From NCBI GenBank assembly GCA_011634665.1, contig WAEK01000005.1:1120001-1184000 (forward strand): a stretch of 64,000 nt of DNA, given 5' to 3'. The translations under genes were made by a program, and so were the position numbers. The DNA is from Mortierella sp. BCC40632. Taxonomy: Eukaryota; Mortierellomycota; Mortierellomycetes; Mortierellales; Mortierellaceae. Below the pieces are notes generated by a model. That model did not search any database. It saw only the letters and a list, made by a program, of their open reading frames with translations, and was not told the origin of the DNA. Shown piece by piece: positions 20,094 through 31,548 of this stretch (positions are counted from its first letter, which is position 1; each line of letters opens with the position of its first letter).

Positions 20094-20450
20094 TGTGTCA
20101 AGATAAGACAGAAAAAAAAAAAATATAATATAACATAAAATAAAAAGATGAAGTGTACTAGCGATAACGCTAAAAAAAGTATCAAATGTATCCGAAAGGA
20201 TAATTGGATATGAGAGACGCTCTATGCAATAAGTGATAAAAGATATGTATACCAGACTGAGAGTACTGTCATCATTATATTTTGGTCGACTATGCGACGT
20301 TTCAGACTTACTTGTCATGGTACCATGTCTCGTATGTCACAAAATATATTGAACGTGCTGACTGTAGGAAATATAAAAAAAAACAACAACAACAACATTT
20401 GACGCTCCTGCGAAGCACTTCCTGAAATCATCAATACTCCTCAACGTCCG

Positions 20451-22000
20451 ATGTCATCCCCAGTCTCTGCCATTCCTGAATCTGTTCAATCAAGGGCTAA
20501 TGAGCCAACGGAGAATTTGAACGTCCCCTCTTCCCCTTCGTTCAGTGAATGGGATATGGAGGTGGATAGACACCAAACCAACCTTGGTGGTGGAACCGCA
20601 AAAACGAAGGTCTTTCGCAAGGACCACGCCTCAATATAGTCAAACACGACTCTGCGACTGAGATAGCTCGCCTCAAAGACGCTGTCAAGTCACTTGGCGA
20701 GAGGCTGAGCAATCTGTACTCCAACGACGGGTACCAAGAGGGCCAAGCGAGACAAGATCTAGATGTCATGATTGCCGTGACTGAAAAAGACTATGAAAAG
20801 ACCAAAATGATCCTCAAGAAGTTGCAAGATATTGCTGCAGACATTGCATCAGTCGAAGACAGTCCAAAATCGCAGACAGTCGCAGTGTTGGACAACATTC
20901 CCAAGCGTGTGGCTAGATACGACGGAAAAAGAAAATGACGGCCAGAACCTTCTTAAGCCAATTTTACCGTCTGCTTACGGCCCACCTGGGCGAGGAACGA
21001 TTTGAGCGACAATGTGAGCGACTCATGGTGTCCTGCATCGAGGTGGAGCACTTTGCCGTCCAGTTCCAGGAAGGTATTAAGCCATATCCATCCGGCACTA
21101 GAGGATGGGAAACCTGCCGTCAAGTCTTCGTAAATGCCTGTTTGACACAAGATCAACGAGATGAAGAAGTGGAACGTCTAACCAAGATCGGAATGCTTGA
21201 ACGAGACATATCAGAACTTTTGCAATCCGTATTGAAAGAGACTTGCATGTTTACGGTGTAAAGGATGACAATGATATTATCCTCAGTCAACTGGAGAAAG
21301 CCATTGGTCCCAATGCCTACAATATCATGCTGACTCGTTATAGCAGCTTCGACCCGAATGCAGCATCCTTCCAGTCTCTATCCTCATTGTTAACTCAATG
21401 TAAGAGACTACGCGGTCCTGAAGGATCCGATGTCACCAAGATCTACGATGATCCACCCGCTGAAGGAAAGGGCAACGGCCAACCCTCATCCGTCAAACGC
21501 ACGACGAGATCTCGAATGAACAACAATCGTTTTACCCCATTCCAGAAAAATAGGAGCTCTCTAACCAATTGGGTAACAAAGGAAATGGCTCATCGCTGTT
21601 TTGTGCTAAGTGTGGCGATAACTCGTCACATATAACGAAGGATCACAAGGAATGTACTTACAGACCTTGCCTCAAGATTGGTCACGTTGAAAGTGAATGC
21701 CGAATGAAACAAAGGCACGCCGAAGGCAACAAAATTGGTATGCAATCTGTCAAAGAAGTAATTGCTAGTCTCAATGTTAAGACTTACACTGACCAAAATC
21801 TACTATGCTCTAAACCTCAGGTCATTAGTCAATCCTACTCGGACAGCAATATGACCCCCCTTGGTCAGACACCGTTTGAACGAAGATTCCTTCAATCTGT
21901 CAGGAAGGGTTTAAAAAGAAGAATAGCTCTTCGGCAACGAATAAAAAAAAAAAAAGAATGCCAGTTCTTTTACTCTACCTTCAGAGAACATTCCTGACCT
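20451..22000 (+). pseudogene. Element F Gag, frameshifted
   Basis: The frame opens at 20451 (MSSPVSAIPESVQ). After a shift near 20620 a coiled-coil stretch (EIARLKDAVKSLGERLSNL) reads to about 20937, then the capsid-like part (ARTFLSQFYRLLTAHLGEER ... LKETC), then 21243-21560. A zinc-knuckle region follows at 21600-21720 with CAKCGDNSSHITKDH and CLKIGHVESEC, suggesting two knuckles, the second with an altered first half. The region ends at a run of A (21942-21955). Four or more frame changes are needed. Confidence 0.65.
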
Positions 22001-22088
22001 TGCTGCACAAGAGTGTGAAGACCCTAATGATCTTGAAAAACTATTAAGGAAAAAATACTCAGCTTACTATGGACCTCCTGAAATTAAG

Positions 22089-22718
22089 TTGTCAGCATTT
22101 GCAATGCGTGATGATAATGCAGAACAGCGTATTGTTATTACCATTGAATTTGAGAAGTGTCAGTACAATGCACTGATCGATACTGGTGCTACTGTATCCT
22201 GTATAAGGCCAGATATCGTGGAAAAGCATGGGAAGGACATTCGGTCCATGAAAGGAACGATTACACTAGCAGATGAAGATACTACAATAGAAAGGATCGG
22301 TCAAACAGAACCTATTGAGATCCATTACCAATCATGTATAGTGTTCTCTCCATTCGAAGTAGTGAAGCAAAAGTACCCATTCACAATCGGCATGGACTTG
22401 TTCCATCGTATTGGTCTTGGTTTGACTGGACTACCCAATCCTGGTTTGAATGCCTCAGTCCTACCAGAACCGGAGCCGGATCAGCGTCCTTCGCTCATTC
22501 CATCTGAACGACCTGAAGAAGAAAGTCAACCGAGCTTTCAGAATGCTAAGAAGGCTTTCTTACAGTCAATCAAAGACGTGATCGAAAAGAATACGCAAAT
22601 TCCTAAGTCGAGTCACTGTCCCATTCCTGAAATGAAGGTATACCTTCCTGTGTCAAAGGGAACGGTCATCTTCAGACGGCTAGACCATTTGCTCAAAAGC
22701 AATTGTCCATTTTTTTGA
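22089..22718 (+). CDS. Element F protease region
   Basis: Aspartic protease domain of Pol. The frame shows FEKCQYNALIDTGATVSCIR with the catalytic DTG, then GTITLADED and YPFTIGMDLFHRIGLGLTGL, which fit the flap and C-terminal strand. It continues into a linker (PEPEPDQRPSLIPSERPEEE) and the start of the RT lead-in (KVYLPVSKGTVIFRR). The frame ends at 22718 at a run of seven T, where the RT lead-in continues in another frame (FFDEAVEKWKKDDVITVAPV). Confidence 0.8.
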   Translation: MSAFAMRDDNAEQRIVITIEFEKCQYNALIDTGATVSCIRPDIVEKHGKDIRSMKGTITLADEDTTIERIGQTEPIEIHYQSCIVFSPFEVVKQKYPFTIGMDLFHRIGLGLTGLPNPGLNASVLPEPEPDQRPSLIPSERPEEESQPSFQNAKKAFLQSIKDVIEKNTQIPKSSHCPIPEMKVYLPVSKGTVIFRRLDHLLKSNCPFF

Positions 22719-23960
22719 CGAAGCTGTCGAGAAGTGGAAAAAGGACGATGTAATTACAGTCGCCCCTGTTGGTAATGTCCACAATAATACACTAACTCTT
22801 GCAGCTAAAAAGATCTGAAGGGTAACAAGACTCTTTGGAGAGTGTGTCTAGATCCACGACCACTCAATAAAAAGAAATACCAGATGATAACTATCCTCTA
22901 CCTTTAATATCTGACATCATTAACAAGTTGGCAGGTAATGCAATCTACTCGACCATTGATCTTTCTCAGGCGTACCATCGTCTACCAGTACATGAAGAGG
23001 ATCAACCTTTGACTGCATTTATGCACAGAGGTACGCAATACATGTTCAAGAAAGCTCCATTTGGGTTAAAACCGCTTTCCAGCATATTTCAACGAGGAAT
23101 GGCTCGTATACTTGGCGATCTTCCGTTCGTCTGCAACTTCATTGATGACATCGTGATTTTCTCAAAGAACAGAGAAGAACACAGTGAGCATGTGCGGATT
23201 GTGCTTGACAGGTTAAACAAAGCCAAGCTTATTGTGAATCCCGATAAGTGTCATTTCTACAGTACGCAAATCTCATTGCTCGGGTTTGTGATTGGACTCC
23301 ATGGGAGGAGTGTGGACCCTACTAAGTTTGTGAATATCGAACACTGGGCACCTCCAACCACGGGAAAGCAAATCCAGTCATATCTCGGGACGTTCAATTT
23401 TTTCCGCGAGTATATCCCTTTATTCAGTTCCGTTGCAGCACCGTTAGATGCGTTAAGACATCGAACCGACACGTTCACGTTGGACGCTGAGCAGTTGGAA
23501 GCATTTGAGACACTGAAGAAACTTCTATCAGCGGCTCCTGTGCTTGCTTTTGCAGACTTTACTCTACCATTCTATGTGGCAACTGACGCATCGAATGTGG
23601 GTATTGGAGTGGTACTTTATCAATTACCTGATGGGCCAAAAATCCAAAGAACATCCGATACATATCATTCATGGCGAGATCCCTTCAAGAAAGAGAAAAA
23701 AATATTCTGCGACAGGGAAAGAGCTGCTAGCGATCGTGTTTGCGCTCAATAAGTTCCACTATTACCTTTGGGGCAGACACTTTGATCTCTACACTGATCA
23801 CCGAGCCCTTGTATTCCTTCATTCGCAGCAAGACATGAATTCCATGATGGTCAATTGGCAAGACACGATCTTGAACTATAACTTTACTGTTCACTATCGG
23901 CCTGGTATTCTAAACATTTTGCCTGATGCATTATCTCGTATCTTCCCTGATAAATTCCGG
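22719..23960 (+). pseudogene. Element F reverse transcriptase and RNase H
   Basis: After the lead-in (22719-22880, with WRVCLDPRPLNKK) a frame from 22928 shows STIDLSQAYHRLPV, FGLKPLSSIFQRG and the catalytic box FIDDIVIFS. The connection and RNase H start follow (YVATDASNVGIGVVLYQLP). At 23690-23705 a run of A breaks the frame. The next frame continues RNase H with ATGKELLAIVFALNKFHYYL, LYTDHRALVFL and ILPDALSRIFP. The FIDD box differs from the YLDD/YIDD of the other gypsy elements here, marking F as a separate lineage. Confidence 0.85.
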
Positions 23961-25260
23961 AAGGTTACTCCAGCTTCACTGCCTGCTATTCTTGCTTACG
24001 TGCATATCTTGCAAAATGAAGACACCGAGCGTACAATCGTTATGGAAAGTGATCGACAAGATGTACTCCATAGGACTCATGGTATGGGTCATATTGGTAC
24101 TATTGCTATGGTGAACGCCATTCATAGCGAGGGTCAGACTTGGCCTCACTTGACAAAAGATTGTTCTGATTTTATTAAAAGATGTCGGGAATGTCAACGT
24201 ACAAATATCGTTCGAAAAGGATACCATCCTTTGAAGGCAATCCATGCAAGCCTGCCTGGCGATCACATTGCCATCGATCTGACTGGTCCGTTCACAACGT
24301 CTACAAAAGGCAATGCGTACCTGATGGTTGTTGTGGATGTGTGCACCAGGTTTGTCTTCCTTGAGCCTTTACCGAACAAGAAAAAGGTATCACCGTAGCA
24401 GAAAAGCTCTTCAAGCTGTTCTGCACTATTGGTTTCCCGAGAGTTTTACAATCAGACAATGGTCGTGAATTTGTCAATGAAGCTATACGTACCATGACAA
24501 CTCAAATGAATGTCGATCAACGTCTCATCACGCCGTATCATCCAAGAGCGAACGGGTAGCAGAGAGCCATGTTAAAATAGCCAATAACATGGTGCGGAAG
24601 CATATCCAAGAGCGAAGCTCCACATGGGACTCTCACATACCATTCATCCAAATGTCAATGAACACGCGAGTTGTGTCTTTTTACACTCGTCATCACCTTT
24701 CTCACTCTTCTTTGCAAGAAAGGCGAATGGATTCAGCAACTACTTGAATGACAAAAGAGCAATTGATGTCCCAAGAAGAGCTGCTCGAACGACTCGAGTA
24801 TATGAACAAAATAGTATTCCCTGCTATCTCAGGTAAAGCCAAAGCTACACAGGAAAAAAAATGATAGAACGGTTCAACCGAACGGTACTTCACAGCGAGT
24901 TCCCGGATGGTGCTAAGGTAATGGTCCTTGACCCTATCCAAGGAGACAAGCTCACCCCTCGGTACGAAGGTCCCTACACTGTTGTCCGCAAAACGGCACA
25001 GGGAGCATATGTGTTGAAAGATGGAACGGAGGAAGTTCATCATAGGCAATATGCGCCGTCACAACTGAAGCTGGTTTTGGATGACCTTGACAGTGACCCT
25101 GCGTACGAGATAGAAACCATTCTCGAACATGAACCTCACCCAACTATTCCTGGCAAGCTGCAATATTTTTGTTAAATGGAAAGGCTTTTTTACTGAAGAC
25201 TATAATACATGGGAACCTGAGGAGTCCTTTGTGGAACGAACATGTCTCTCAAGGAATACT
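23961..25260 (+). pseudogene. Element F integrase with chromodomain
   Basis: The zinc domain (HRTHGMGHIGTIAMVNAIH ... CRECQRTN) is followed by the catalytic core with D in HIAIDLTGPF, D in VLQSDNGREF and a region ending YHPRANG where a stop falls before the conserved Glu region. A GPY/F module is seen at 24900-25070 (PRYEGPYTVVRKTAQGAYVL). A chromodomain at 25090-25235 reads YEIETILEHEP, then after a one-base shift VKWKGFFTEDYNTWEPEESF. The chromodomain would steer insertion to chromatin marks. Frame breaks lie near 24385, 24560, 24850 and 25170. Confidence 0.82.
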
Positions 25261-25507
25261 GGGACAAGCAGAAAGCGGCACTATCTATGGAGGCTACTCC
25301 TAAGAAAACTACCGCTAGGCGTTCCAGTGGCAAAGCTCCGAATAAAAAGTTAACCCCTGCGAGTCGTGTGCAACCAATCCGTGCGCGTGCTGCAAACGCA
25401 AACGGAAAAAAAATTTTTTTTTTTTTTTCTCCACCGACTTCTCACCATTTGATCCCGCGTCGTTAATACCTACGAACTCATGCTTCGTTCTCCATAAGGA
25501 GGGGGGT

Positions 25508-25765
25508 TGTTCGCCTTGGGATCTATGGCGAGCAGCCTACGCTAGAGGAGCAGTGCCTGAGGCACGTGCGCCTCACAGTACTTACATTAGAGTTAGCTTC
25601 CTGTCTCTCAGGAGGCATGAATAAAAAAACCCAACGTCCCTGGGCCAAGTGGCCAGGCATGTCTTTTTCTCACCGATTCTTATTCTTCCCTTTGCTGACC
25701 CCTCTATTGTCACTATGTCTATCCATGTCGAGGCGTCCTTTTAGGGTAAGTTCAATTATATCACA
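25508..25765 (+). repeat. 3' LTR of element F
   Basis: Identical to 18833-19090; preceded by the polypurine tract ending at 25507 and followed by the GTATC target duplication. Confidence 0.95.
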
Positions 25766-25770
25766 GTATC

Positions 25771-26526
25771 TACGGTGCTTCCTGAACTATCAGCAAGACA
25801 ACTGGTCAGAACTATTATATTGGGCAGAGTTTTGTTATAACAACACCTTACATTCATCAATCAACATGACCCCATTCTATGCATACCAAGGATATCATCC
25901 CCGCTTCAGCGTCAACATCCCGCGAGTCGCCGCAAGTAATCCTAGAGCAGAAGAACGACTCCAGAATCTCAAGGAGCTTCAAGAGGACCTAAAGTTCCAT
26001 ATTGGGTACGCCCACGAGGCCCATGAACGTAGTGTCAATAGTCGCAATCAAGAACAGCCCCATTATGAACAAGGTGACAAGGTTTGGCTCTTACGTACCA
26101 ATATTCGTACCAAGAGGCCCTCACCCAAGTTGGACAACGTCCGGCTAGGACCATTCAAGATCCTTGAAGCGGTAGGCTCGCGATCATTCAGATTAGAGCT
26201 GCCACGAGAGATGTCGCGTCTCCATCCTGTGTTCCATGTCTCTTTGTTAGAGCCCCATGTGGGAGAATGATCTACAAGACAGGAGAGCGCCCCCACCTCC
26301 GCCCGTGGAGATTGATGGCGAAACCGAATATGAGGTCGAGATCATCCTGGATTCAAGGCGTCGCTATGGCCGTTTGCAATATCTGGTCAAATGGTTAGGC
26401 CATGATGAACAAACGTGGGAACCGATTGACCATGTACAGCATTGTCCCGATTTAATTCAAGACTTCCATGCAAGGTACCCCGGAAAGCCTCGCGGACCCA
26501 TTGTCGCGCCTGGAGGCCGCGCCTAA
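25771..26526 (+). pseudogene. Element A integrase C-terminal part and chromodomain
   Basis: Continues A's integrase after F: CFLNYQQDNWSELLYWAEF, then NMTPFYAYQGYHPRF, the GPY/F module (KLDNVRLGPFKILEAVG) and RLHPVFHVSLLEPHV. A one-base shift near 26265 leads to the frame that ends at 26526 with a chromodomain: EYEVEIILDSRRR, LQYLVKWLGHDEQTWEP and HCPDLIQDFH. The purine-rich AAAGAGAGGGA just after the stop is the polypurine tract before the 3' LTR. Confidence 0.88.
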
Positions 26527-26536
26527 AGAGAGGGAA

Positions 26537-26874
26537 TGTCACGTACCTAGGCGAATGAACCTGTCTATAGGATCCTCATTCCCTAAAGGAATGAGAGAAT
26601 GAGGAAAAAGAATAGATTGAGACGGAGCTCTGATGAGCTCCGTCCCAAAATACTGAGTGCGCGCTCCGCGCCACTCAGCAGTCACCTCTTGTCCCTCCTC
26701 CGACGCGCCGCCTAGAATCCTACACACCGACTGGCCTGGGTCCCCAGTTCTCTGGGCTCCTGCCCCTAGATAGAAACACATAAATAGCCCTTAGATAGAC
26801 ATAGCATCGAACTTCAGTCTGCAATACATATTATCCTTGCCCTATAGAAAAATCTGCCTTGTCTGTCCTTGACA
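26537..26874 (+). repeat. 3' LTR of element A
   Basis: 338 bp, nearly identical to 14393-14728; the differences I see are 1-2 base indels, mostly in short homopolymers. Followed by CATTC. Confidence 0.95.
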
Positions 26875-26879
26875 CATTC

Positions 26880-26915
26880 TCAAAGAGACGCACCAAGGTA
26901 GCATACTCTTTGACA
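26880..26915 (-). repeat. 5' LTR of element H, part 2
   Basis: TCAAAGAGACG to CTCTTTGACA completes the LTR begun at 14162, matching 27205-27240 in the D LTR. Confidence 0.85.
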
Positions 26916-26973
26916 CCACGCCATTTTCTTCCCCTTCACCTCTACTCCTCTTTCCATTGCTCTTTCCATATCC

Positions 26974-27240
26974 TGTAACAAGGCAAGAGGAATAGGGAAG
27001 GAGAAGAACAAGGACAGGGACTAGGACAAAGGCTAGGGACAAGAAGTGAGTTACTAACTGACGTTTATTGAGAAAGAAAGAGAGGAAATAAATACTAGAG
27101 AAGATATGTAGAAAAAGGGGTGAACCCTTTCCATGGAGCGCGGCAATGGGGGAAGAAAATTCGTGTCCGTCCGTACAGATCGAAACATTCCAGCAAGGAC
27201 ATTCTCAAAGAGACGCACCAAGGTAGCATACTCTTTGACA
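26974..27240 (-). repeat. 3' LTR of element D
   Basis: 267 bp; on the minus strand it runs TGTCAAAGAG to CTTGTTACA and carries AATAAA. AAGAGGGGAG just before it (27241-27250, minus strand) is the polypurine tract. Confidence 0.9.
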
Positions 27241-27248
27241 CTCCCCTC

Positions 27249-28650
27249 TTAAAAGAGGTCCTTCTCCTTGAGAGTATCTCGGTAATCTTGAATAACATCC
27301 TGTGCGTTCTCGAGGTCTTCGAGCGTCTGCCAAGTGCTATCTTTTACCGGGAAACCAACCCATTTGACTAGGAATTTAATTAGACCTTCCTTTGTCTTCT
27401 TGTGCTTGACGATTCGCTCCACCTCATAGGGCTGTTCATAGTACTCATCGCTATCGTCAATGAGAGGTTCCTTGTCAGGCCTCAGCTCTTCATTATCCGC
27501 AAACTCGTCACTCCTACGAGTAGTAGCCCTGAGCTTGGAGACGTGGAACACAGGATGCAGTCGACTTCTAGGGAGGTAACTGCAACTTGTAGTTCAAGGG
27601 ACTTGGTTGAGCAATAATTTTGTAAGGTCCTAGGAATGGTCTCCTCAGTTTGTTGACCTTCTTTGTCGCATTTTCCGTGGCGGTTTTGATATCGGTTGCG
27701 TCGATATAGACAAGATCGTCTATTTCAAATATGGCCTCGCGTCTGTGGGCATCGTACTGGTCAGAGTACTTTTTGTGACTGTCTTGGATAGCGTCATAAA
27801 CAATTCGGAATCTCGCTTGGTGTTTCTCCATCTCTTCTTTCACATTAGGTTGTTTGACCACATGAGCTTTTTCCGTCAAGAGTGTCGCTGGTGTTAACGG
27901 TACGTGTCCATACATCACTTCGAATGGGCTAAGTCCTGTAGCGGATGACTTGGCAGAATTATGCGCAGACTCGGCATGGATGAGGGAATTCGTCCCAATC
28001 ATCGTGAGCCCTTATTCGTGTATAAGCGCAGATACTGTTCCAAGGACTGGATGATTCGCTCTGCTTGTCCGTTTGATTGTTGATGTCAGCGGTTGACATG
28101 TTCAGACTCGTTCCAAGATGCTCGAAAAGGCTCTTCCAGAATGTACTGGTGAATCTGGTGTCTCGGTCCGACACGATTGACTTGGGAACTCCATAATGTC
28201 GGAACACTTGCTGGAAAAATATGTTGGCAACATCCTTGGCGGTGCAACTGGTTTTTGTGGCGACAAACACAGCGGCTTTACTAAACCTGTCCACAAATAC
28301 TACTATTGCATCATGTCCTGCTTTCGTTTTAGGTAGATGTGTCACCAGGTCCATTGCAATGTGCGTCCAAGGTTTCTCTGGAATGGGTAATGGCTGCAAT
28401 AGCCCCAGTTCTTTTGTCGTTCTGTGCTTGCTAAGTCGACACTCGTGGCACGAGCTAACATAATTTTGACGGATTGCCACATGCCCGGCCAATAGTATCC
28501 TTCAGATAGCCGGACGTATGTCTTGTCAACACCAAGGTGTCCTGCTAACGACGAGTCATGGATTTCCTTCATGATCGTAGACTTTTTCCTCTGGTAGGTT
28601 GGGTACACATAATCGCATGTCTTTCTTAAGGTAGAGGAGGTTGTCATGGA
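27249..28650 (-). pseudogene. Element D integrase with chromodomain
   Basis: Reading down the minus strand: zinc domain (IHDSSLAGHLGVDKTYVRLS), core with D in HIAMDLVTHLPKTKAGHDAI, D in SIVSDRDTRF and the QSE/ER region around 28080, a further core part (SLIHAESAHNSAKSSATGLS), the GPY/F module (LRRPFLGPYKIIAQ) and a chromodomain in 27551-27249: YEVERIVKHKKTKEG, FLVKWVGFPVKDSTWQ. Frame breaks occur near 28480, 28060, 27990 and 27570. The C-terminal frame ends only 8 bp before the LTR. Confidence 0.85.
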
Positions 28651-30030
28651 GCGTGAACTCGTACGGGTTATTCTTTCCTTGAACTGCTCTAACTCGTTTC
28701 AACCAATCGCCAAAATCTTCATCCTCCTCGTAGGCCTCTCTGCAAGCTTCCAAGATTGTGGATCCGATTACTGGTTTTGACTCCATACTGGCTGCATCTT
28801 GGTAGTCCGGCCTTCTTGAAAAGAGCATCAGGTACAACATTGAGTGGTCCTTTTTGTATCGTATCACAAAATTATACTCTGCTAGTTTTTCCATCCAGCG
28901 AATTTGGCGAGGACTGAGCGTGTTCTTTGTATCCAGATATTTTAGTGATTCATGATCGGTGAAAACAATAAAGGGCTCGGCTGTCGAATGCAGATATACT
29001 CGCCATTTTTGGAGTGCATGGACGGCGGCAAGTTGTTCTTTTTCATGGATTGGGTAATTAATCTCTGCAGCGGACAGTTTTTCCTTGATTCGAACGCGAC
29101 TGGTCGACCGTTCTGCATTAACGCTGCACCAATAGCATATTTCGAGGAGTCGACATGGACTTCAACAGGGAGTTCGGGATTGAAGACAGCCAGGACTGGG
29201 GCGTTCATAATTGCCTTTTTCAATTTTTGAACGCACGTTTTGTTCTTTCAACCATCGGAAGGTCACATCTTTTTCAGTAGTTCAGTGAGGGGAGCGGCAA
29301 TCTTGGCGAGCTTGTGAATGAAGCGTCGGTAGTAGTTGACAAGTCCTAGAAACGATTGGATATCTAGGACACAGCGCAAGGCTGGCCACTCGGCTATTGC
29401 CTGGACTTTGGAGGGGTCGACCGATACGCCCTTGCTGGACACGATGTGTCCTAGGAAGCCAACTTCGCTCTTGGCAAATTCGCACTTGGACAGCTTGGCA
29501 TACAGTCGATGTTCTCGTAATTTGCGCAAGATAATTTCCAAATGAACTAAATGTTGTTCCATGTTCTTGCTGAATATCAATAGATCGTCGAGGTATATGA
29601 TCACACAACCATCCAGTTCGGTTCGGAAAACTTCGTTCATTAATGTCATGAAGGTGGCAGGAGCATTGGTCAATCCGAATGGCAGCACAAGGAACTCATA
29701 TAGGCCGTATCTTGTGCGAAAAGCGGTCTTGTGTACGTCGTTTTCGTGAATTCGAACTTGGTGATAACCTGTTCGTAAATCCATTTTGCTAAACACTTCT
29801 GCGCCGTTCAGTCGATCAAGCAACTCATCAATTCTTGGTAACGGATAAGTATTCCTGATTGTTTGTTTGTTCAATGCTCTGTAGTCAATGCACATTCTCA
29901 AGTCGCCTTCTTTTTTCCGCACAAACAATACAGGAGCACCGTAAGGGGATTGACTAGGTCTAATGAACCCGTGTCGTAGCAGGTCATCAATTTTGTTTTT
30001 GAGCTCGTCCATTTCGGCCAAGGAAAGTTG
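28651..30030 (-). pseudogene. Element D reverse transcriptase and RNase H
   Basis: A 252-residue frame (30021-29263) carries [45 protein letters not shown] and the catalytic box YLDDLLIFS, with the connection domain following. After breaks near 29260 and 29120-29030, RNase H is seen as VHVDSSKYAIGAALMQNGRP and YTDHESLKYL-like sequence near 28930, then the KLAEYNFVIRYK end. The RT frame itself is intact and typical in length. Confidence 0.88.
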
Positions 30031-30084
30031 ATAGGTAGGCCTAGAGGGGCGGCGTCGATCCAGGAATCAGGTCAATGTGATGGT

Positions 30085-30965
30085 CTACTGAACGCTCAGG
30101 GAGGTAGTTCTTTCGGGAGTTCCTCTGGAAATACATCGCTGTATTTTTCTAGGAGAACTTCTACCTCCGGTCCAAAGGCTGACTTTCGCTTTTTTCTTGT
30201 TATCCTCCTCGTTCGATCGCACAATGCACAAGTAGGCTTGGTGTTTTCCAAGGGAACGTTTGAATTGCATTGCGGACAATACTGGTTGGTGTGTCGGTCG
30301 GGTGTATCCTTGGATTACAATGTCAGGTTCGACTCGGATGACGTGGTTGGCAAGGTCTAATATTGGTTGCGGTTTACTATGTGCCAGCCAACGTTTGCCC
30401 AGGATTGCTTCGAATTTCATGTCGACAACATTGAATTGGATTACTGGGCAAAAATTGTCGGCAAGTCGGAGTCGGATGTGGCAATATTGGGTACAAAGTG
30501 TTGGTTGGCCATTGCCAAACGCAACTGTTGTTGGATTTCGCTTTTTGACGTTGCGATATGAAGGCGCTTGACTACCTCGTAATTAATGTAACTTGCGGAT
30601 GCGCCGCTATCTACCATAATGTCGATAGTATGATCCTTGAAACGACCGGCCACATACATGAGAGGTTCGTCTTCGATTTCTTCTGGTAATTCAGGGTTAA
30701 CTTCCTGACTGTTGGAATCTGGACATGGACTAGCAGAAAACTTATTCTGGGGACTGGGAGTGAAGGTTGAGTCGTCTGACTCACTACTGGATTCACGGGA
30801 CACGGCACTACATTCTGCACTTGCAGGGAACTCGGGGCCAAGGCTACTATTGGTATCTTGAACAGGCAGCGGCTCACGTGAACCGACGACATTTAACGGG
30901 GTTGGACTGGGAATGGCACTCGCTGAGAACCGGAAACCAACTTTTGGTCTCGGAACTGGGATCAA
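30085..30965 (-). pseudogene. Element D protease region
   Basis: A frame on the minus strand (30965-30441) has a Ser/Pro/Glu-rich linker and then the retropepsin core with catalytic DSGASASYINYEVV. A second frame (30420-30085) continues with MKFEAILGKRWLAHSKPQPI, which fits the end of a gypsy protease. The break lies near 30430. The rest up to RT is poorly conserved. Confidence 0.75.
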
Positions 30966-31447
30966 TTGTTAACCCACTTGGATCGACAATTTTAGGCTGG
31001 GAGGAGATACGAAGCTCACTTGAGCTGGAGGGACATGATTCTGATTGTTTAGAAATGTCACTCGACGTTTCTGGACAATTTGTGGGTTTAGGGAACACTC
31101 CTTCTGGACAATCACCAATAACATTTACGACCGTAGTCCCATATAAAGATCCAGAATTTTTTATTGGGACGGGGCTTTTCCCCGACGCATTCTTTTTCTT
31201 TGCCTCACAGTTCTTGGCTTGATGGCCAGGTTGGTGACAATAGAAGCATGCACGATTTTTCCAGTCCGCTTGTTTTTGAGGACTCATCTTGTGCATGTTC
31301 ATAGCGTCTAGCTCCATCGGTTCTGCTTGGCTATTCGAGGACTCAGGCCTTGCTGGTTCATGTTTGGGTTGTGGTTCCCAAGAATGTTGCTTCCCACGTT
31401 GGTACACTCGGTCGAGGCTCTCAGACACTTGAACAATCGTGTACAGG
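30874..31447 (-). pseudogene. Element D Gag, C-terminal part
   Basis: The minus-strand frame runs from the C insertion point (LYTIVQVSESLDRVYQRG, read through 31447) to the nucleocapsid: linker EPMELDAMNMHKM and one CCHC knuckle, CFYCHQPGHQAKNC. The N-terminal capsid is absent because element C is inserted here and was itself truncated, so the other half of the target is not next to it. Confidence 0.82.
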
Positions 31448-31521
31448 TATAACAGGAACGATGGTTGAGAATGAACTGCCGTTTATTAGAGGGTGGTGAG
31501 AGGTATTTATATACTGCTGCA
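31448..31521 (-). repeat. 3' LTR of element C (74 bp)
   Basis: Identical over 74 bp, in reverse orientation, to the 5' LTR of element G at 59450-59523; contains TATATAAATA and AATAAA. AAATGGGAAGG precedes it on the minus strand as polypurine tract. Confidence 0.85.
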
Positions 31522-31548
31522 CCTTCCCATTTAAAAAAAAAAAATTAT

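Larger units (their letters stand above)
18833..25765 (+). mobile_element. Ty3/gypsy chromovirus F, full length, inserted in A's integrase
   Basis: 6,933 bp with two identical 258-bp LTRs (18833-19090 and 25508-25765), starting TGTTCGCC and ending ATATCACA, and the target duplication GTATC (18828-18832, 25766-25770). A polypurine tract (AAGGAGGGGGG) ends at the 3' LTR. Inside are an extra 5' frame, gag, protease, RT, RNase H, integrase and a chromodomain. Identical LTRs mean a very recent insertion, yet the coding region as assembled has at least eight frame breaks, several at A or T runs. Confidence 0.93.
14393..26874 (+). mobile_element. Ty3/gypsy chromovirus A, full length, split by element F
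   Basis: Bounded by LTRs of 336 and 338 bp starting TGTCACGTACC and ending GTCCTTGACA, with the 5-bp target duplication CATTC (14388-14392, 26875-26879). Order inside: self-priming site, gag, protease, RT, RNase H, integrase, chromodomain, polypurine tract. This order with a terminal chromodomain defines chromoviruses. The 6.9-kb element F sits inside the integrase. Without F the element is about 5.5 kb. The LTRs differ mainly by small indels in short runs, so insertion is recent or the differences are assembly errors. Confidence 0.93.
26974..31447 (-). mobile_element. Ty3/gypsy chromovirus D, 5' end lost
   Basis: Minus-strand element with its 3' LTR at 26974-27240, then polypurine tract, chromodomain, integrase, RNase H, RT, protease and gag up to 31447, where element C interrupts gag. 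Its LTR is the same family as H's, so D and H are related copies lying close together. No 5' LTR of D is seen in the window. Confidence 0.9.
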
